The notes: generated from the sequence alone by a model not told the origin. Counted from the stretch's first letter, positions 33,604 through 50,794 are shown. The stretch: 64,000 nt of DNA from Pseudomonas sp. BN411 (GCF_029871235.1 NZ_SSOM01000067.1:248001-312000), one strand, 5' to 3'. A program made the numbers and translations.

Positions 33604-34956
33604 ATGAGCGCTGTGTACATGATTCTTGGCACCCTGATTGCTCTCGGGGTGCTGGTGACCTTCCACGAGTTTGGTCACTTCTGGGTGGCCCGGCGTTGCG
33701 GGGTCAAGGTCCTGCGTTTCTCCGTCGGCTTCGGCATGCCGCTGTTCCGTTGGCATGATCGCCACGGCACGGAGTTCGTAGTAGCTGCCATTCCCCTTGG
33801 CGGCTACGTGAAGATGCTGGACGAGCGCGAGGCCGAAGTGCCCGCGGAACTGCTCGGACAGTCCTTCAATCGCAAGCCGGTGGGGCAGCGCATTGCCATC
33901 GTTGCGGCCGGTCCCATCGCCAACTTCCTCCTTGCGCTGCTGTTCTTCTGGGTGCTGGCGATGCTCGGCAGTCAGCAGGTCAAGCCGGTCATCGGCAGCA
34001 TCGCACCCGACAGTATTGCTGCCCGCGCAGGACTTGAGGTCGGCGAGGAAATCGTTTCGGTCGATGGCAAGGCAGTCACTGGCTGGTCCCAGGTCAACCT
34101 GCAGCTGATCCGCCGTCTGGGCGAATCCGGATCCTTGCAGGTGGGTGTCCGCGAGGCCGGCGCCACCACCGAAGAGTTTCGTGAACTGCAGCTGAACGCC
34201 TGGCTCAAGGGCGTGGAAGAGCCTGATCCGATTGGCGCCCTGGGTATTACCCCTTGGCGCCCGGCCATCCCGCCGATCCTCGATGAGTTGGATCCAAAAG
34301 GCCCGGCCCAGGCTGCCGGCCTCAAGGTAGGCGACCGTCTGCTGGCCCTGGACGGTCAACCGCTGGACGACTGGCAGCAACTGGTCGAGCGGGTACGCAA
34401 GCGTCCCGCCGAGCGCATCACCCTCAGTGTCGAGACTCAGGGCCAGGCGCGTGACGTTCAGGTGACCCTGGCTTCCCGTGGTGAGGGTGAGGCACGCAGT
34501 GGCTACCTCGGTGCCGGGGTGAAAGGTGTCGACTGGCCGGCGGAAATGCTCCGGGAAGTCAGTTTCGGCCCGCTCGATGCGGTGACCGAAGCAGCGGCCA
34601 GGACCTGGTCCATGAGCCTGCTAACTCTGGATTCCCTAAAGAAAATGTTGCTTGGCGAGCTCTCGGTAAAAAACTTGAGCGGGCCGATAACCATTGCTAA
34701 AGTGGCGGGCGCTTCGGCCCAGTCCGGGGTGGGGGATTTTCTCAATTTCCTCGCCTATCTGAGCATAAGCCTGGGGGTTCTCAATCTGTTGCCAATTCCC
34801 GTCCTTGATGGGGGGCACCTGCTGTTCTATCTGATCGAATTGGCGCGAGGTCGCCCATTGTCAGAGCGGGTGCAGGCTTGGGGGGTGCAGATCGGTATCA
34901 GTCTGGTCGTAGGGGTGATGTTGCTCGCCCTGGTAAACGATCTGAGCCGTCTGTAA
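33604..34956 (+). CDS. rseP: RseP/MucP site-2 intramembrane protease
   Basis: RseP cleaves the membrane-bound anti-sigma factor in the sigma-E (AlgU in Pseudomonas) envelope stress response; in P. aeruginosa it is called MucP and affects alginate production. The 450-residue protein has the zinc motif HEFGH (residues 21-25) in its first membrane helix, two PDZ domains (about 115-300), and the third metal ligand in LPIPVLDGGHLLFYLIE. GGAGGAAA gives the ribosome binding site for ATG 33604. It precedes bamA, whose product feeds the same stress pathway. Confidence 0.95.
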   Translation: MSAVYMILGTLIALGVLVTFHEFGHFWVARRCGVKVLRFSVGFGMPLFRWHDRHGTEFVVAAIPLGGYVKMLDEREAEVPAELLGQSFNRKPVGQRIAIVAAGPIANFLLALLFFWVLAMLGSQQVKPVIGSIAPDSIAARAGLEVGEEIVSVDGKAVTGWSQVNLQLIRRLGESGSLQVGVREAGATTEEFRELQLNAWLKGVEEPDPIGALGITPWRPAIPPILDELDPKGPAQAAGLKVGDRLLALDGQPLDDWQQLVERVRKRPAERITLSVETQGQARDVQVTLASRGEGEARSGYLGAGVKGVDWPAEMLREVSFGPLDAVTEAAARTWSMSLLTLDSLKKMLLGELSVKNLSGPITIAKVAGASAQSGVGDFLNFLAYLSISLGVLNLLPIPVLDGGHLLFYLIELARGRPLSERVQAWGVQIGISLVVGVMLLALVNDLSRL

Positions 34957-34976
34957 CGAGTCACTGATTTTCGAGT

Positions 34977-35004
34977 CTGCCGCCTTGCGCGGCAGATTCT
35001 TTAT
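34977..35004 (+). terminator. Terminator/attenuator between rseP and bamA
   Basis: CTGCCGC (34977-34983) pairs with GCGGCAG (34989-34995) around CTTGC, followed by ATTCTTTATT. It ends 26 bp before bamA and may reduce read-through. Confidence 0.65.
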
Positions 35005-35030
35005 TACCGGTTGGAATAAAAAAGGACTTC

Positions 35031-37382
35031 ATGAAACGCCTGCTGCTACCTGCGGTGCTTGCCGCACTCATGATCGCCGAGGTTCACGCCGAGTCCTTCA
35101 ACATCTCCGACATCCGCGTCAACGGCCTGCAGCGGGTTTCCGCCGGCAGCGTGTTCGGCGCCCTGCCGCTCAACGTCGGTGACACCGCCGACGACCGCCG
35201 TCTGGTCGAAGCCACCCGCGCACTGTTCAAGACCGGCTTCTTCCAGGACATCCAGCTGGGTCGCGATGGCGATGTCCTGGTTATCACCGTAGTCGAGCGC
35301 CCGTCGATTTCCAGCATCGAGATCGAGGGCAATAAGGCCATCAGCACCGAAGACCTGCTCAAGGGCCTGAAACAATCCGGCCTCTCCGAAGGCGAGATCT
35401 TCCAGCGCGCCACCCTCGAAGGCGTACGTAACGAGCTGCAGCGCCAGTACGTGGCCCAGGGCCGCTACTCCGCCGAGATCGAAGCCGAAGTGATTCCGCA
35501 GCCGCGCAACCGCGTGGCCCTGAAGATCAAGATCAACGAAGGCTCGGTCGCGGCCATCCAGCACATCAACATCGTCGGTAATACCGTCTTCCCCGATGAA
35601 GACCTGATCGACCTGTTCGAGCTGAAGACCACCAACTGGCTGTCCTTCTTCAAGAACGACGACAAGTACGCCCGCGAGAAACTGTCCGGTGACCTGGAGC
35701 GCCTGCGTTCCTACTACCTGGACCGCGGCTACATCAATATGGATATCTCCTCCACCCAGGTATCCATCACCCCGGACAAGAAGCACGTCTACGTCACCGT
35801 CAACGTCGACGAAGGCGAGAAGTACACCGTTCGCGAAGTGAAACTCTCCGGCGACCTCAAGGTGCCCGAGGACGAAGTGAAGAAGCTGCTGCTGGTACAG
35901 CAGGGCCAGGTGTTCTCGCGCAAGGTGATGACCACCACTTCCGAACTGATCACCCGCCGCCTGGGTAACGAGGGCTACACCTTCGCCAACGTCAACGGCG
36001 TGCCGGAAGCTCACGACGAGGACAACACCGTTTCCATCACCTTCGTGGTGGATCCGGGCAAGCGCGCCTACGTCAACCGCATCAACTTCCGCGGCAACAC
36101 CAAGACCGAAGACGAAGTGCTGCGTCGCGAAATGCGCCAGATGGAAGGTGGCTGGGCCTCGACCTACCTGATCGACCAGTCCAAGACCCGTCTGGAACGC
36201 CTCGGCTTCTTCAAGGAAGTGAACGTCGAAACCCCGCAGGTGCCCGGCACCGATGACCAGGTCGACGTCAACTACACCGTGGAAGAGCAGCCGTCCGGCT
36301 CCATCACTGCCAGCGTGGGCTTCGCCCAGAGCGCCGGCCTGATCCTTGGCGGTTCCATCAGCCAGAACAACTTCCTGGGTACCGGTAACAAGGTCAGCAT
36401 CGGCCTGACCCGTTCCGAGTACCAGACCCGCTACAACTTCGGTTTCGTCGATCCCTACTGGACTCCGGATGGCGTGAGCCTGGGCTACAACGCCTTCTAC
36501 CGCAGCACCGACTACGACGATCTCGATACCGATGTGTCCAGCTATGCCGTGGACAGCTACGGTGCCGGCGTCAGCATCGGCTACCCGATCAGTGAGACCG
36601 CGCGCCTGACCTACGGCCTGACCGTACAGCAGGACAAGATCAACACCGGTATCTACACCGTCGACGAGATCTTCGATTTCCTCGAACAGGAAGGCGACAG
36701 CTACCTGAACTTCAAGGGCTCGGTCGGCTGGTCCGAATCGACCCTGAACAAGGGCGTGCTGGCCACCCGTGGCCATTCCCAGAGCCTGGTGCTGGAAAGC
36801 ACCATCCCGGGTAGCGACCTGTCGTTCTACAAGCTCGACTACCGCGGCCAGCTGTTCACTCCGCTGAGCCAGAACACCGCTCTGCGTTGGCACACTGAGC
36901 TGGGCTACGGCGACAGCTATGGTTCCACCTCCGAGCTGCCGTTCTACGAGCACTACTTCGCCGGTGGTTTCAACTCCGTTCGTGGCTTCGAAGACAGCAG
37001 CCTCGGCCCGCGCAGTACGCCGAGTAAGGGTACGAACCCGGGCACCGCTTTCGACCCGGACCAGGACCCGCTGCCCTTCGGTGGTAACGTGCTGATCCAG
37101 GGCGGTGTGGAACTGCTGTTCCCGATGCCGTTCGTCAAGGACCAGCGCCAGCTGCGTACCGTGTTGTTCTGGGACGTGGGTAACGTGTTCGACACCAGTT
37201 GCTCGTCCACCGCGACCAACTGCAGCAGCATCAACGCCGGTGATCTGGCCAGCTCCGTGGGTGTGGGCCTGACCTGGATCACCGCGCTGGGACCGCTGAG
37301 CTTCAGTCTGGGCATGCCCGTCAAGAAGCCGGACAATGCCGATACCCAGGTATTCCAGTTCTCCCTGGGCCAGACCTTCTAA
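35031..37382 (+). CDS. bamA: Outer-membrane protein assembly factor BamA
   Basis: BamA is the central beta-barrel of the BAM complex inserting outer-membrane proteins (Opr86/Omp85 in P. aeruginosa). The 783-residue precursor has signal peptide MKRLLLPAVLAALMIAEVHA, five POTRA domains (about residues 22-420, starting with FNISDIRVNGLQRVS) and a C-terminal 16-strand barrel with the RGF motif in NSVRGFEDSSLGPRS, ending in Phe (FSLGQTF), the usual outer-membrane signature. It heads a run with skp, lpxD, fabZ, lpxA, lpxB: outer-membrane protein and lipid A synthesis genes. Confidence 0.97.
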   Translation: MKRLLLPAVLAALMIAEVHAESFNISDIRVNGLQRVSAGSVFGALPLNVGDTADDRRLVEATRALFKTGFFQDIQLGRDGDVLVITVVERPSISSIEIEGNKAISTEDLLKGLKQSGLSEGEIFQRATLEGVRNELQRQYVAQGRYSAEIEAEVIPQPRNRVALKIKINEGSVAAIQHINIVGNTVFPDEDLIDLFELKTTNWLSFFKNDDKYAREKLSGDLERLRSYYLDRGYINMDISSTQVSITPDKKHVYVTVNVDEGEKYTVREVKLSGDLKVPEDEVKKLLLVQQGQVFSRKVMTTTSELITRRLGNEGYTFANVNGVPEAHDEDNTVSITFVVDPGKRAYVNRINFRGNTKTEDEVLRREMRQMEGGWASTYLIDQSKTRLERLGFFKEVNVETPQVPGTDDQVDVNYTVEEQPSGSITASVGFAQSAGLILGGSISQNNFLGTGNKVSIGLTRSEYQTRYNFGFVDPYWTPDGVSLGYNAFYRSTDYDDLDTDVSSYAVDSYGAGVSIGYPISETARLTYGLTVQQDKINTGIYTVDEIFDFLEQEGDSYLNFKGSVGWSESTLNKGVLATRGHSQSLVLESTIPGSDLSFYKLDYRGQLFTPLSQNTALRWHTELGYGDSYGSTSELPFYEHYFAGGFNSVRGFEDSSLGPRSTPSKGTNPGTAFDPDQDPLPFGGNVLIQGGVELLFPMPFVKDQRQLRTVLFWDVGNVFDTSCSSTATNCSSINAGDLASSVGVGLTWITALGPLSFSLGMPVKKPDNADTQVFQFSLGQTF

Positions 37383-37424
37383 GTATTATTTCAAGACAAC
37401 AGTATGTGTTGCAGGAGTTGCATC

Positions 37425-37928
37425 GTGCGTAAGTTGACTCAATTCGTTCTGGTGGCCGCTGCCATGATGGCGACTCCGGCCTTTGCGGAAATGAAGATTG
37501 CGGTACTGAACTATCAGATGGCCCTGCTGGAATCCGACGCAGCCAAGAAATATGCCGTCGACGCCGAAAAGAAGTTCGGTCCCCAGCTGAACAAGCTGAA
37601 GACTCTGGAAAGCGACGCCAAGCGCATTCAGGACCGTCTGGTGAAAGATGGCGAGAAGATGCAGCAGGCCGAGCGTGAGCGTCTGGAGCTCGAGTTCAAG
37701 CAGAAGGCCCGTGACTTCCAGTTCCAGTCCAAGGAGCTGAACGAAGCCAAGGCCGTTGCTGATCGCGACATGCTCAAGCAGCTCAAGCCGAAGCTGGACA
37801 AGGCTGTCGAAGAAGTCCTGAAGAAAGGCAGCTATGACCTGGTGCTGGAGCGTGGTGCTGTGGTTGACGTCAAGCCGCAGTACGACATCACCCGCCAGGT
37901 CATCGAGCGCATGAACCAGCAGCGTTGA
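37425..37928 (+). CDS. skp: Periplasmic chaperone Skp (OmpH/HlpA family)
   Basis: Skp holds unfolded outer-membrane proteins on their way to BamA. The 167-residue precursor has a signal peptide [21 protein letters not shown] and a helical, highly charged body (the tentacle helices) with [18 protein letters not shown] at the start. GTG 37425 is preferred: AGGAG lies 8 bases upstream and a normal signal peptide begins there, whereas the upstream ATG adds a Cys-rich stretch. Its stop overlaps the lpxD start (TGATG). Confidence 0.93.
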   Translation: MRKLTQFVLVAAAMMATPAFAEMKIAVLNYQMALLESDAAKKYAVDAEKKFGPQLNKLKTLESDAKRIQDRLVKDGEKMQQAERERLELEFKQKARDFQFQSKELNEAKAVADRDMLKQLKPKLDKAVEEVLKKGSYDLVLERGAVVDVKPQYDITRQVIERMNQQR

Positions 37929-38989
37929 TGATGGCGGCCCCGGTCTTCACCCTCGGCCAACTGGCCGAACGTCTCGGCGCCACCCTGCGTGGCTCCGAGG
38001 ACAAGGCTATCAGTGGCCTGGCCACCTTGCAGGAGGCCGGCCCTGGCCAGCTCACCTTCCTGGCCAACCCGCAGTACCGCAAGTTTCTCGTCGATACCAA
38101 GGCCGCCGCCGTGCTGCTGACCGCAGCCGACGCAGAAGGCTTTGCTGGCGATGCCCTGGTCGTGGCCAATCCCTACCTGGCCTACGCCGAGCTTTCCCAC
38201 CTGTTCGATCCCAAGCCCAAGGCGCAACCGGGTATTCATCCGACCGCCGTGGTCGCGGCCGATGCCAAGGTCGACCCGAGCGCCAGTGTTGGCGCCTACG
38301 TGGTGATCGAGTCCGGCGCGCAGATCGGCGCTGGTGTGACCTTGAGTGCCCACTGCGTGGTTGGTGCCCGCACCGTCATCGGTGAAGGCGGCTGGCTGGC
38401 TCCGCGTGTGACCCTCTATCACGATGTGAAGATCGGCAAGCGCGTGGTGATCCAGTCTGGCGCCGTGATCGGCGGCGAGGGCTTCGGCTTCGCCAACGAG
38501 AAGGGTGTCTGGCAGAAGATTGCGCAGATCGGTGGTGTGACCCTGGGTGACGATGTTGAAGTCGGTGCCAACACCACCATCGACCGTGGTGCACTCTCCG
38601 ATACTCTGATCGGCAATGGCGTGAAGCTGGATAACCAGATCATGATCGCGCACAACGTGCAGATCGGTGACAACACCGCCATGGCCGGCTGCGTCGGTAT
38701 TTCCGGCAGCACCAAGATTGGCCGTAACTGCATGATCGCAGGCGGCGTGGGCATGGTTGGCCACATTGAAGTGTGCGACAACGTATTCGTCACCGGCATG
38801 ACCATGGTGACGCGCAATATCACCGAGCCGGGAGCCTACTCCTCCGGTACCGCGATGCAGACCGCCGCGGATTGGAAGAAGAGTGCTGCCCGGATTCGCC
38901 AGTTGGACGACATGGCGCGTCGTCTGCAGCAACTGGAAAAACGCCTGGCGGCAGTGACCCCGGGCGGGGATGCTTCATCAGAAGCGTGA
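37928..38989 (+). CDS. lpxD: UDP-3-O-(3-hydroxyacyl)glucosamine N-acyltransferase
   Basis: LpxD adds the second 3-hydroxyacyl chain in lipid A synthesis. The 353-residue protein has the N-terminal uridine-binding domain ([28 protein letters not shown]), then about ten hexapeptide repeats and the catalytic His in [15 protein letters not shown], and a C-terminal helix [18 protein letters not shown]. It matches P. aeruginosa LpxD in length. TGATG overlap with skp suggests coupling; an ATG three bases later is an alternative. Confidence 0.96.
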   Translation: MMAAPVFTLGQLAERLGATLRGSEDKAISGLATLQEAGPGQLTFLANPQYRKFLVDTKAAAVLLTAADAEGFAGDALVVANPYLAYAELSHLFDPKPKAQPGIHPTAVVAADAKVDPSASVGAYVVIESGAQIGAGVTLSAHCVVGARTVIGEGGWLAPRVTLYHDVKIGKRVVIQSGAVIGGEGFGFANEKGVWQKIAQIGGVTLGDDVEVGANTTIDRGALSDTLIGNGVKLDNQIMIAHNVQIGDNTAMAGCVGISGSTKIGRNCMIAGGVGMVGHIEVCDNVFVTGMTMVTRNITEPGAYSSGTAMQTAADWKKSAARIRQLDDMARRLQQLEKRLAAVTPGGDASSEA

Positions 38990-39037
38990 TTCACGCAGCG
39001 CCGTGCATCCCCAATCCTCTGAAAAGGCTCCAGGAAC

Positions 39038-39478
39038 ATGATGGACATCAACGAGATTCGCGAATATCTGCCGCACCGCTACCCCTTCCTCCTGGTGGAT
39101 CGGGTGGTGGAACTGGATGTTGAAGGCAAGCGCATTCGCGCCTACAAGAATGTCAGCATCAACGAGCCCTTCTTCAACGGCCACTTCCCGCAGCACCCGA
39201 TCATGCCCGGCGTGCTGATCATCGAAGCCATGGCACAGGCGGCCGGTATCCTCGGCTTCAAGATGCTCGACGTGAAGCCCGCCGACGGCACCCTCTATTA
39301 TTTCGTTGGCTCCGACAAGCTGCGCTTCCGCCAGCCGGTGCTGCCGGGTGATCAACTGATCCTCGATGCGAAGTTCGTCAGCGTCAAACGCGGTATCTGG
39401 AAGTTCGACTGCCAAGCCAGCGTCGATGGCAAGGAAGTCTGCTCGGCAGAGATCATCTGTGCGGAACGCAAACTATGA
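39038..39478 (+). CDS. fabZ: 3-hydroxyacyl-ACP dehydratase FabZ
   Basis: FabZ dehydrates 3-hydroxyacyl-ACP in fatty acid elongation and competes with LpxA and LpxD for 3-hydroxyacyl-ACP, which explains its place between them. The 146-residue hot-dog-fold protein has the catalytic His/Glu in [20 protein letters not shown] and begins [20 protein letters not shown]. Its stop overlaps the lpxA start by 4 bp. Confidence 0.97.
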   Translation: MMDINEIREYLPHRYPFLLVDRVVELDVEGKRIRAYKNVSINEPFFNGHFPQHPIMPGVLIIEAMAQAAGILGFKMLDVKPADGTLYYFVGSDKLRFRQPVLPGDQLILDAKFVSVKRGIWKFDCQASVDGKEVCSAEIICAERKL

Positions 39479-40251
39479 GTTTGATTGACCCTCGCGCCAT
39501 TATCGATCCGACAGCCAAGCTGGCGGATGGAGTTCAGGTCGGCCCCTGGTCGATCATTGGACCCGATGTGGAAATCGGCGAGGGGACCGTGGTCGGACCT
39601 CATGTGGTCATCAAGGGACCGACCCGCATCGGCAAGCACAACCGCATCTACCAGTTTTCTTCGGTGGGCGAAGACACGCCCGACCTGAAGTACAAGGGTG
39701 AACCCACCCGTCTGGTGATCGGTGACCACAATGTGATCCGCGAAGGCGTGACCATCCACCGTGGCACTGTGCAAGACCGCTCTGAAACCACCATTGGCGA
39801 CCACAATCTGCTGATGGCCTATGTGCATATCGGCCATGACAGTGTCATCGCCAACAATTGCATTTTGGTGAACAACACCGCTCTGGCCGGCCACGTGCAT
39901 GTGGACGACTGGGCGATCCTCTCCGGCTATACCCTGGTCCACCAGTTCTGCCGTATCGGTGCCCACAGCTTCTCCGGGATGGGAACCGCCATCGGCAAGG
40001 ATGTACCGGCCTACGTCACCGTCTTCGGCAACCCGGCCGAGGCCCGCAGCATGAACTTCGAGGGCATGCGCCGTCGCGGTTTCAGCGCGGAGGCCATCGC
40101 GGCCCTGCGCCGTGCTTACAAAGTGGTCTATCGCCAGGGGCTGACCGTGGAGCAGGCACTGGCCGAACTGGCCGAGTCCTCTGCCCAGTTCCCGGAAGTT
40201 GCCGTTTTCCGCGACTCCATCCAGTCCTCGACCCGCGGCATCACCCGCTGA
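39475..40251 (+). CDS. lpxA: UDP-N-acetylglucosamine O-acyltransferase
   Basis: LpxA performs the first acylation of lipid A synthesis. The 258-residue trimeric beta-helix protein shows hexapeptide repeats, the catalytic His in [16 protein letters not shown] and the C-terminal helical segment [24 protein letters not shown] overlap with fabZ. lpxB starts 4 bp after its stop. Confidence 0.97.
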   Translation: MSLIDPRAIIDPTAKLADGVQVGPWSIIGPDVEIGEGTVVGPHVVIKGPTRIGKHNRIYQFSSVGEDTPDLKYKGEPTRLVIGDHNVIREGVTIHRGTVQDRSETTIGDHNLLMAYVHIGHDSVIANNCILVNNTALAGHVHVDDWAILSGYTLVHQFCRIGAHSFSGMGTAIGKDVPAYVTVFGNPAEARSMNFEGMRRRGFSAEAIAALRRAYKVVYRQGLTVEQALAELAESSAQFPEVAVFRDSIQSSTRGITR

Positions 40252-40255
40252 GACC

Positions 40256-41389
40256 ATGAATCGTCCCTTGCGCATCGCGCTGGTTGCCGGCGAGGCGTCC
40301 GGCGATATCCTCGGCTCCACCCTGATGCAGGCGCTCAAGGCGCGCCATCCCGACGTCCAGTTCATCGGAGTTGGCGGCCCGCGCATGCAAGCTGAAGGGT
40401 TGGAATCCTATTTCCCCATGGAGCGCCTGGCGGTCATGGGCCTGGTGGAGGTGCTCGGTCGCCTCCCAGAGTTGCTGCGTCGGCGCAAGCGGCTGATCCA
40501 GACCCTGATCGACGAGCGTCCCGACGTCTTCATCGGCATCGACGCACCGGACTTCAACCTCGGGGTCGAACTCAAGTTGCGCCGGGCCGGGATCAAGACC
40601 GTTCATTACGTCAGCCCGTCGGTCTGGGCCTGGCGGCAGAAGCGTGTGCTGAAGATCCGTGAAGGCTGCGACCTGATGCTCACGCTCTTCCCCTTCGAGG
40701 CTCGCTTCTATGAAGAGCACGGCGTACCGGTGCGCTTTGTTGGTCACCCGCTCGCCGATGCCATTCCGCTGGAAGCGGATCGCGCGGTAGCGCGTGGGCA
40801 GCTCGACCTGCCCGAAGATTCCCCCGTGGTAGCGCTGCTGCCCGGAAGCCGGGGCGGCGAAGTTGGCAAGCTCGGGGCCTTGTTCCTCGATGCCGCCGAG
40901 CGTCTGCGCTCAATCCGGCCCGGCATCCGTTTCGTCCTGCCTTGCGCGAGCCCGGAGCGGCGCGAACAGGTCGAGGCGATGGTGGCCGGCCGCGACCTTC
41001 CCCTGAAACTGCTGGACGGGCGCTCGCACGAAGCCCTGGCCGCCTGCGACGCAGTGCTGATCGCTTCCGGCACCGCCACGCTGGAAGCGCTCCTTTACAA
41101 GCGTCCGATGGTGGTGGCCTACAAGGTTGCGCCGCTCACGTACCGAATCCTCAAGCGCCTGGTGAAGAGTCCTTACGTGTCCCTGCCCAACCTGTTGGCC
41201 CAGCGCCTGCTCGTGCCTGAGCTGCTGCAGGACGCTGCGACCCCGGAGGCCCTGGCACAGACCGTCTCGCCGCTACTGGATGACGGCGAGGTGCAGACCC
41301 ACGGCTTCGATGTCATTCACCGCTCCCTGCGCCAGGACGCGTCGCGGCAGGCGGCCGACGCCATCCTGAAATTGATTGGAGTGTCCTGA
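40256..41389 (+). CDS. lpxB: Lipid-A-disaccharide synthase
   Basis: LpxB joins lipid X and UDP-diacylglucosamine to make the tetraacyl disaccharide. The 377-residue GT19 enzyme shows [61 protein letters not shown] and [20 protein letters not shown]. The start at ATG 40256 is where the family begins. Its stop overlaps rnhB (TGATG). Confidence 0.97.
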   Translation: MNRPLRIALVAGEASGDILGSTLMQALKARHPDVQFIGVGGPRMQAEGLESYFPMERLAVMGLVEVLGRLPELLRRRKRLIQTLIDERPDVFIGIDAPDFNLGVELKLRRAGIKTVHYVSPSVWAWRQKRVLKIREGCDLMLTLFPFEARFYEEHGVPVRFVGHPLADAIPLEADRAVARGQLDLPEDSPVVALLPGSRGGEVGKLGALFLDAAERLRSIRPGIRFVLPCASPERREQVEAMVAGRDLPLKLLDGRSHEALAACDAVLIASGTATLEALLYKRPMVVAYKVAPLTYRILKRLVKSPYVSLPNLLAQRLLVPELLQDAATPEALAQTVSPLLDDGEVQTHGFDVIHRSLRQDASRQAADAILKLIGVS

Positions 41390-41991
41390 TGCAACTTGGC
41401 CTGGATTTCAGCCTGGTGGAAGAACTGGTGGCCGGCGTCGACGAAGTCGGCCGCGGCCCCCTCTGCGGTCCGGTGGTAACCGCTGCGGTGATCCTCGACC
41501 CGGCGCGGCCGATCCTCGGCCTGAACGATTCGAAGAAACTGTCCGAAGCGCGTCGCGAAGCGCTGTTCGACGAAATCCGCGAGAAGGCGCTCGCCTGGTG
41601 CATCGCCCGCGCCGAGGTGGAGGAGATCGACCAACTGAACATTCTGCACGCCACGATGTTGGCGATGCAGCGTGCGGTGGAAGGACTCAGCGTGACCCCG
41701 AAACTGGCGCTGATCGATGGCAACCGCTGCCCCAAGCTCAAGGTGCCCAGCGCGCCGGTGGTCAAGGGTGATAGCCAGGTACCGGCCATCGCCGCGGCTT
41801 CCATCCTGGCCAAGGTCAGCCGCGACCGGGAAATGGCCGAGCTGGATGCGCTCTACCCCGGCTATGGCATCGCCGGGCACAAGGGCTATCCCACCGCTGT
41901 CCACCTGGAGGCGTTGCGCCGTCTGGGGCCGACCCCCATTCACCGTCGCTCCTTCGGCCCTGTCCGGGAGCTGATCGAGGGCGGTCGCTGA
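41389..41991 (+). CDS. rnhB: Ribonuclease HII
   Basis: RNase HII cleaves RNA in RNA-DNA hybrids, including single ribonucleotides in DNA. The 200-residue protein has the acidic active site in [15 protein letters not shown] (Asp, Glu), LALIDGN and the C-terminal Asp in the SREMAELD region, with the SRDREM and GHKGYPT motifs. It overlaps lpxB and precedes dnaE, a common proteobacterial order. Confidence 0.96.
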   Translation: MQLGLDFSLVEELVAGVDEVGRGPLCGPVVTAAVILDPARPILGLNDSKKLSEARREALFDEIREKALAWCIARAEVEEIDQLNILHATMLAMQRAVEGLSVTPKLALIDGNRCPKLKVPSAPVVKGDSQVPAIAAASILAKVSRDREMAELDALYPGYGIAGHKGYPTAVHLEALRRLGPTPIHRRSFGPVRELIEGGR

Positions 41992-42046
41992 GGCCCGTTG
42001 TCGCTCCTGTCCGCGACCATGCCCCAAGCCTGTAGCTTTGTCCGAG

Positions 42047-42066
42047 GGCCCGGTACAATCCGGGCC
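42047..42066 (+). promoter_or_regulatory. Stem-loop with a -10-like loop in front of dnaE
   Basis: GGCCCGG (42047-42053) pairs with CCGGGCC (42060-42066). The loop is TACAAT, a near-consensus -10. TTGTCGTTTT follows, so the same bases could terminate rnhB transcripts and promote dnaE, 31 bases upstream of its ATG. The -35 is weak (TAGCTT at 42033-42038, 15 bp away). Confidence 0.5.
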
Positions 42067-42097
42067 TTGTCGTTTTCGCGTTTTGCATAGGACTTCC

Positions 42098-45622
<3,525 letters not shown>

Positions 45623-45749
45623 TGCGAGCGTGATGGCACGCCCGCACCGGCCCGATTTCGATTTGATCTCGACCCGAACGCGCCCGATCCCTTAAGGTAG
45701 GGCGCCAAATGGAACCAGCCGCCTGGCCCCAAGCGCACGACGGAAGCCT

Positions 45750-46700
<951 letters not shown>

Positions 46701-46720
46701 TCCCGCCAGAAGCTGTAAAG

Positions 46721-46760
46721 ATCGGGCCCCGGCTTTATGCTTGGGGCCCGATTTTTTTTT
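46721..46760 (+). terminator. Strong terminator of accA, with a -10-like loop
   Basis: ATCGGGCCCC (46721-46730) pairs with GGGGCCCGAT (46743-46752), then nine T. The loop contains TATGCT (46736-46741), a possible -10 for tilS, whose ATG lies 10 bases after the T tract. Confidence 0.85.
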
Positions 46761-46770
46761 GAGCCACACC

Positions 46771-48087
46771 ATGTCCCTCGAGTCCCGCCTCCTGACTGCT
46801 CTGGCCCTCTGGCGCCATGCGCCGGCCTGGCACGTTGCCTACTCTGGCGGGCTCGATTCCACCGTACTGCTTCATCTTTTGGTGCGTCTCGCCCGTCGCG
46901 AAGCCCTGCCACCGATTTCCGCCATCCATATCCATCACGGCCTGCAGCCTGTGGCTGATACCTGGCCTGAACATTGTCAGCGCGTCTGCGACGAGTTGGG
47001 TGTGCCGCTCGAGGTGCTGCGGGTGAAGGTCGACTCCGGGCCCAGCCTGGAAAGAGCCGCCCGGGATGCTCGGTACGCCGCCTTCTGTCGTCAGCTGGGA
47101 GCAAGCGAGGTGCTACTGAGCGCCCAGCATCGCGACGACCAGGCGGAAACGCTGCTCTTCCGCCTGTTGCGCGGGGCGGGGGTGCGCGGTCTGGCGGGCA
47201 TGCCGGAGAGCCGCCCTCTGGGGGCGGGTATCCTGGTCAGGCCGTTCCTGCAATTTCCTCGCGCGGAGCTGGAGGCCTTCGCCTGTGCCGAAGGCCTTGC
47301 CTGGGTGGAAGACCCGAGCAATGCCGACACCTCGCTCGCCCGGAACTTTCTCCGCCACGACGTCTTCCCGGTGTTGCAGGCCCGCTGGCCCAAGGCCGTA
47401 GAAAGCTTGGCGCGCAGTGCCGAGCACATGGGCGAGGCGGAAGGCCTGCTGGGTGAACTGGCACGGGCCGATCTCGACAGGGCGTCTGGCATCAGCGAAT
47501 TCTCCTGGCTGACCCTGCCGTCCCTGGAGCTGCAATCGCTCGCGTCCCTCTCGCCTGCCCGGCAGCGCAACGCACTGCGCTTCTGGCTGGCGCCGCTGAC
47601 GCCGCTGCCCGACAGCGACCATTGGGCAGGTTGGGAAGACCTGCGGGATGCGGCAATCGATGCGACGCCGGTCTGGCGTCTGGCTAAGGGCGTGTTGCAG
47701 CGCGCCGACGGACGGTTGTGGTGGTTATCCGGCGACTGGCTCGCCGCGCCGGCTTCGGATCTCACCTGGCCCGACCCCGCCCGACCTCTTGTGCTGCCCG
47801 GCAACGGACGGCTGGAAATCGAGGGGACGCCACCTGCTGGAATGCTCGAGATCCGCTATCGCCAGGGCGGTGAAGTGCTTTTGATCGCAGGGAGAGGGCG
47901 TCGGGACCTCAAACGGTTGCTCAATGAATCCCGTGTGCCGACTTTTGTCCGCGGCCGATTGCCGCTGCTGGTGGTGGACGGTGACTTGCAAGCCATCGCC
48001 AATCTTCCCGGCCTTGATGGTCCACCTGCGGGCAACTGGCGGCTGCGCTGGACGCCACCGACGAATGACCAAAGTTTGAGCTGGTAG
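46771..48087 (+). CDS. tilS: tRNA(Ile)-lysidine synthase
   Basis: TilS attaches lysine to C34 of the CAU-anticodon isoleucine tRNA so that it reads AUA. The 438-residue protein has the PP-loop WHVAYSGGLDSTVLLHLL, IHIHHGLQP, LSAQHRDDQAETLLFRLLRG and the two C-terminal TilS domains. ATG 46771 is where similarity begins; the upstream frame crosses the accA terminator and was rejected. The ribosome binding site is weak, and the start lies right after a terminator T tract. Confidence 0.94.
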   Translation: MSLESRLLTALALWRHAPAWHVAYSGGLDSTVLLHLLVRLARREALPPISAIHIHHGLQPVADTWPEHCQRVCDELGVPLEVLRVKVDSGPSLERAARDARYAAFCRQLGASEVLLSAQHRDDQAETLLFRLLRGAGVRGLAGMPESRPLGAGILVRPFLQFPRAELEAFACAEGLAWVEDPSNADTSLARNFLRHDVFPVLQARWPKAVESLARSAEHMGEAEGLLGELARADLDRASGISEFSWLTLPSLELQSLASLSPARQRNALRFWLAPLTPLPDSDHWAGWEDLRDAAIDATPVWRLAKGVLQRADGRLWWLSGDWLAAPASDLTWPDPARPLVLPGNGRLEIEGTPPAGMLEIRYRQGGEVLLIAGRGRRDLKRLLNESRVPTFVRGRLPLLVVDGDLQAIANLPGLDGPPAGNWRLRWTPPTNDQSLSW

Positions 48088-48104
48088 GGTCTTTCCGGTA
48101 GACT
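48076..48104 (+). promoter_or_regulatory. Promoter of pyrG
   Basis: The -35 TTGAGC (48076-48081) and -10 TAGACT (48099-48104) are separated by 17 bp. The -35 lies in the last codons of tilS. The predicted start is near 48111, giving a leader of about 150 bases. Confidence 0.6.
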
Positions 48105-48110
48105 ACGCTC

Positions 48111-50740
<2,630 letters not shown>

Positions 50741-50778
50741 ACCGGCCGTTCTCCGGTAAAGTGCCGCGTGGGCACAAT

Positions 50779-50794
50779 CTGACCGATCGGTCAG
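50779..50794. promoter_or_regulatory. Perfect 16-bp palindrome upstream of eno (candidate operator)
   Basis: CTGACCGATCGGTCAG is perfectly self-complementary. It starts 1 bp after a -10-like CACAAT (50773-50778), so it would cover the transcription start. The shape resembles TetR-family operators. A second palindrome, GGGTCGGCCGACCC (50805-50818), and a hairpin GTGCC-GCGTG-GGCAC (50761-50775) lie beside it. No regulator is nearby. Confidence 0.45.

Noticed and set aside
32140-34380. 746-codon minus-strand frame across dxr and rseP
   Set aside because: It spans two unrelated recognised genes and their intergenic region, which a real gene would not be expected to do.
35046-36953. 635-codon minus-strand frame opposite bamA
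   Set aside because: Antisense of a highly biased, strongly expressed gene; no ribosome binding site or family resemblance.
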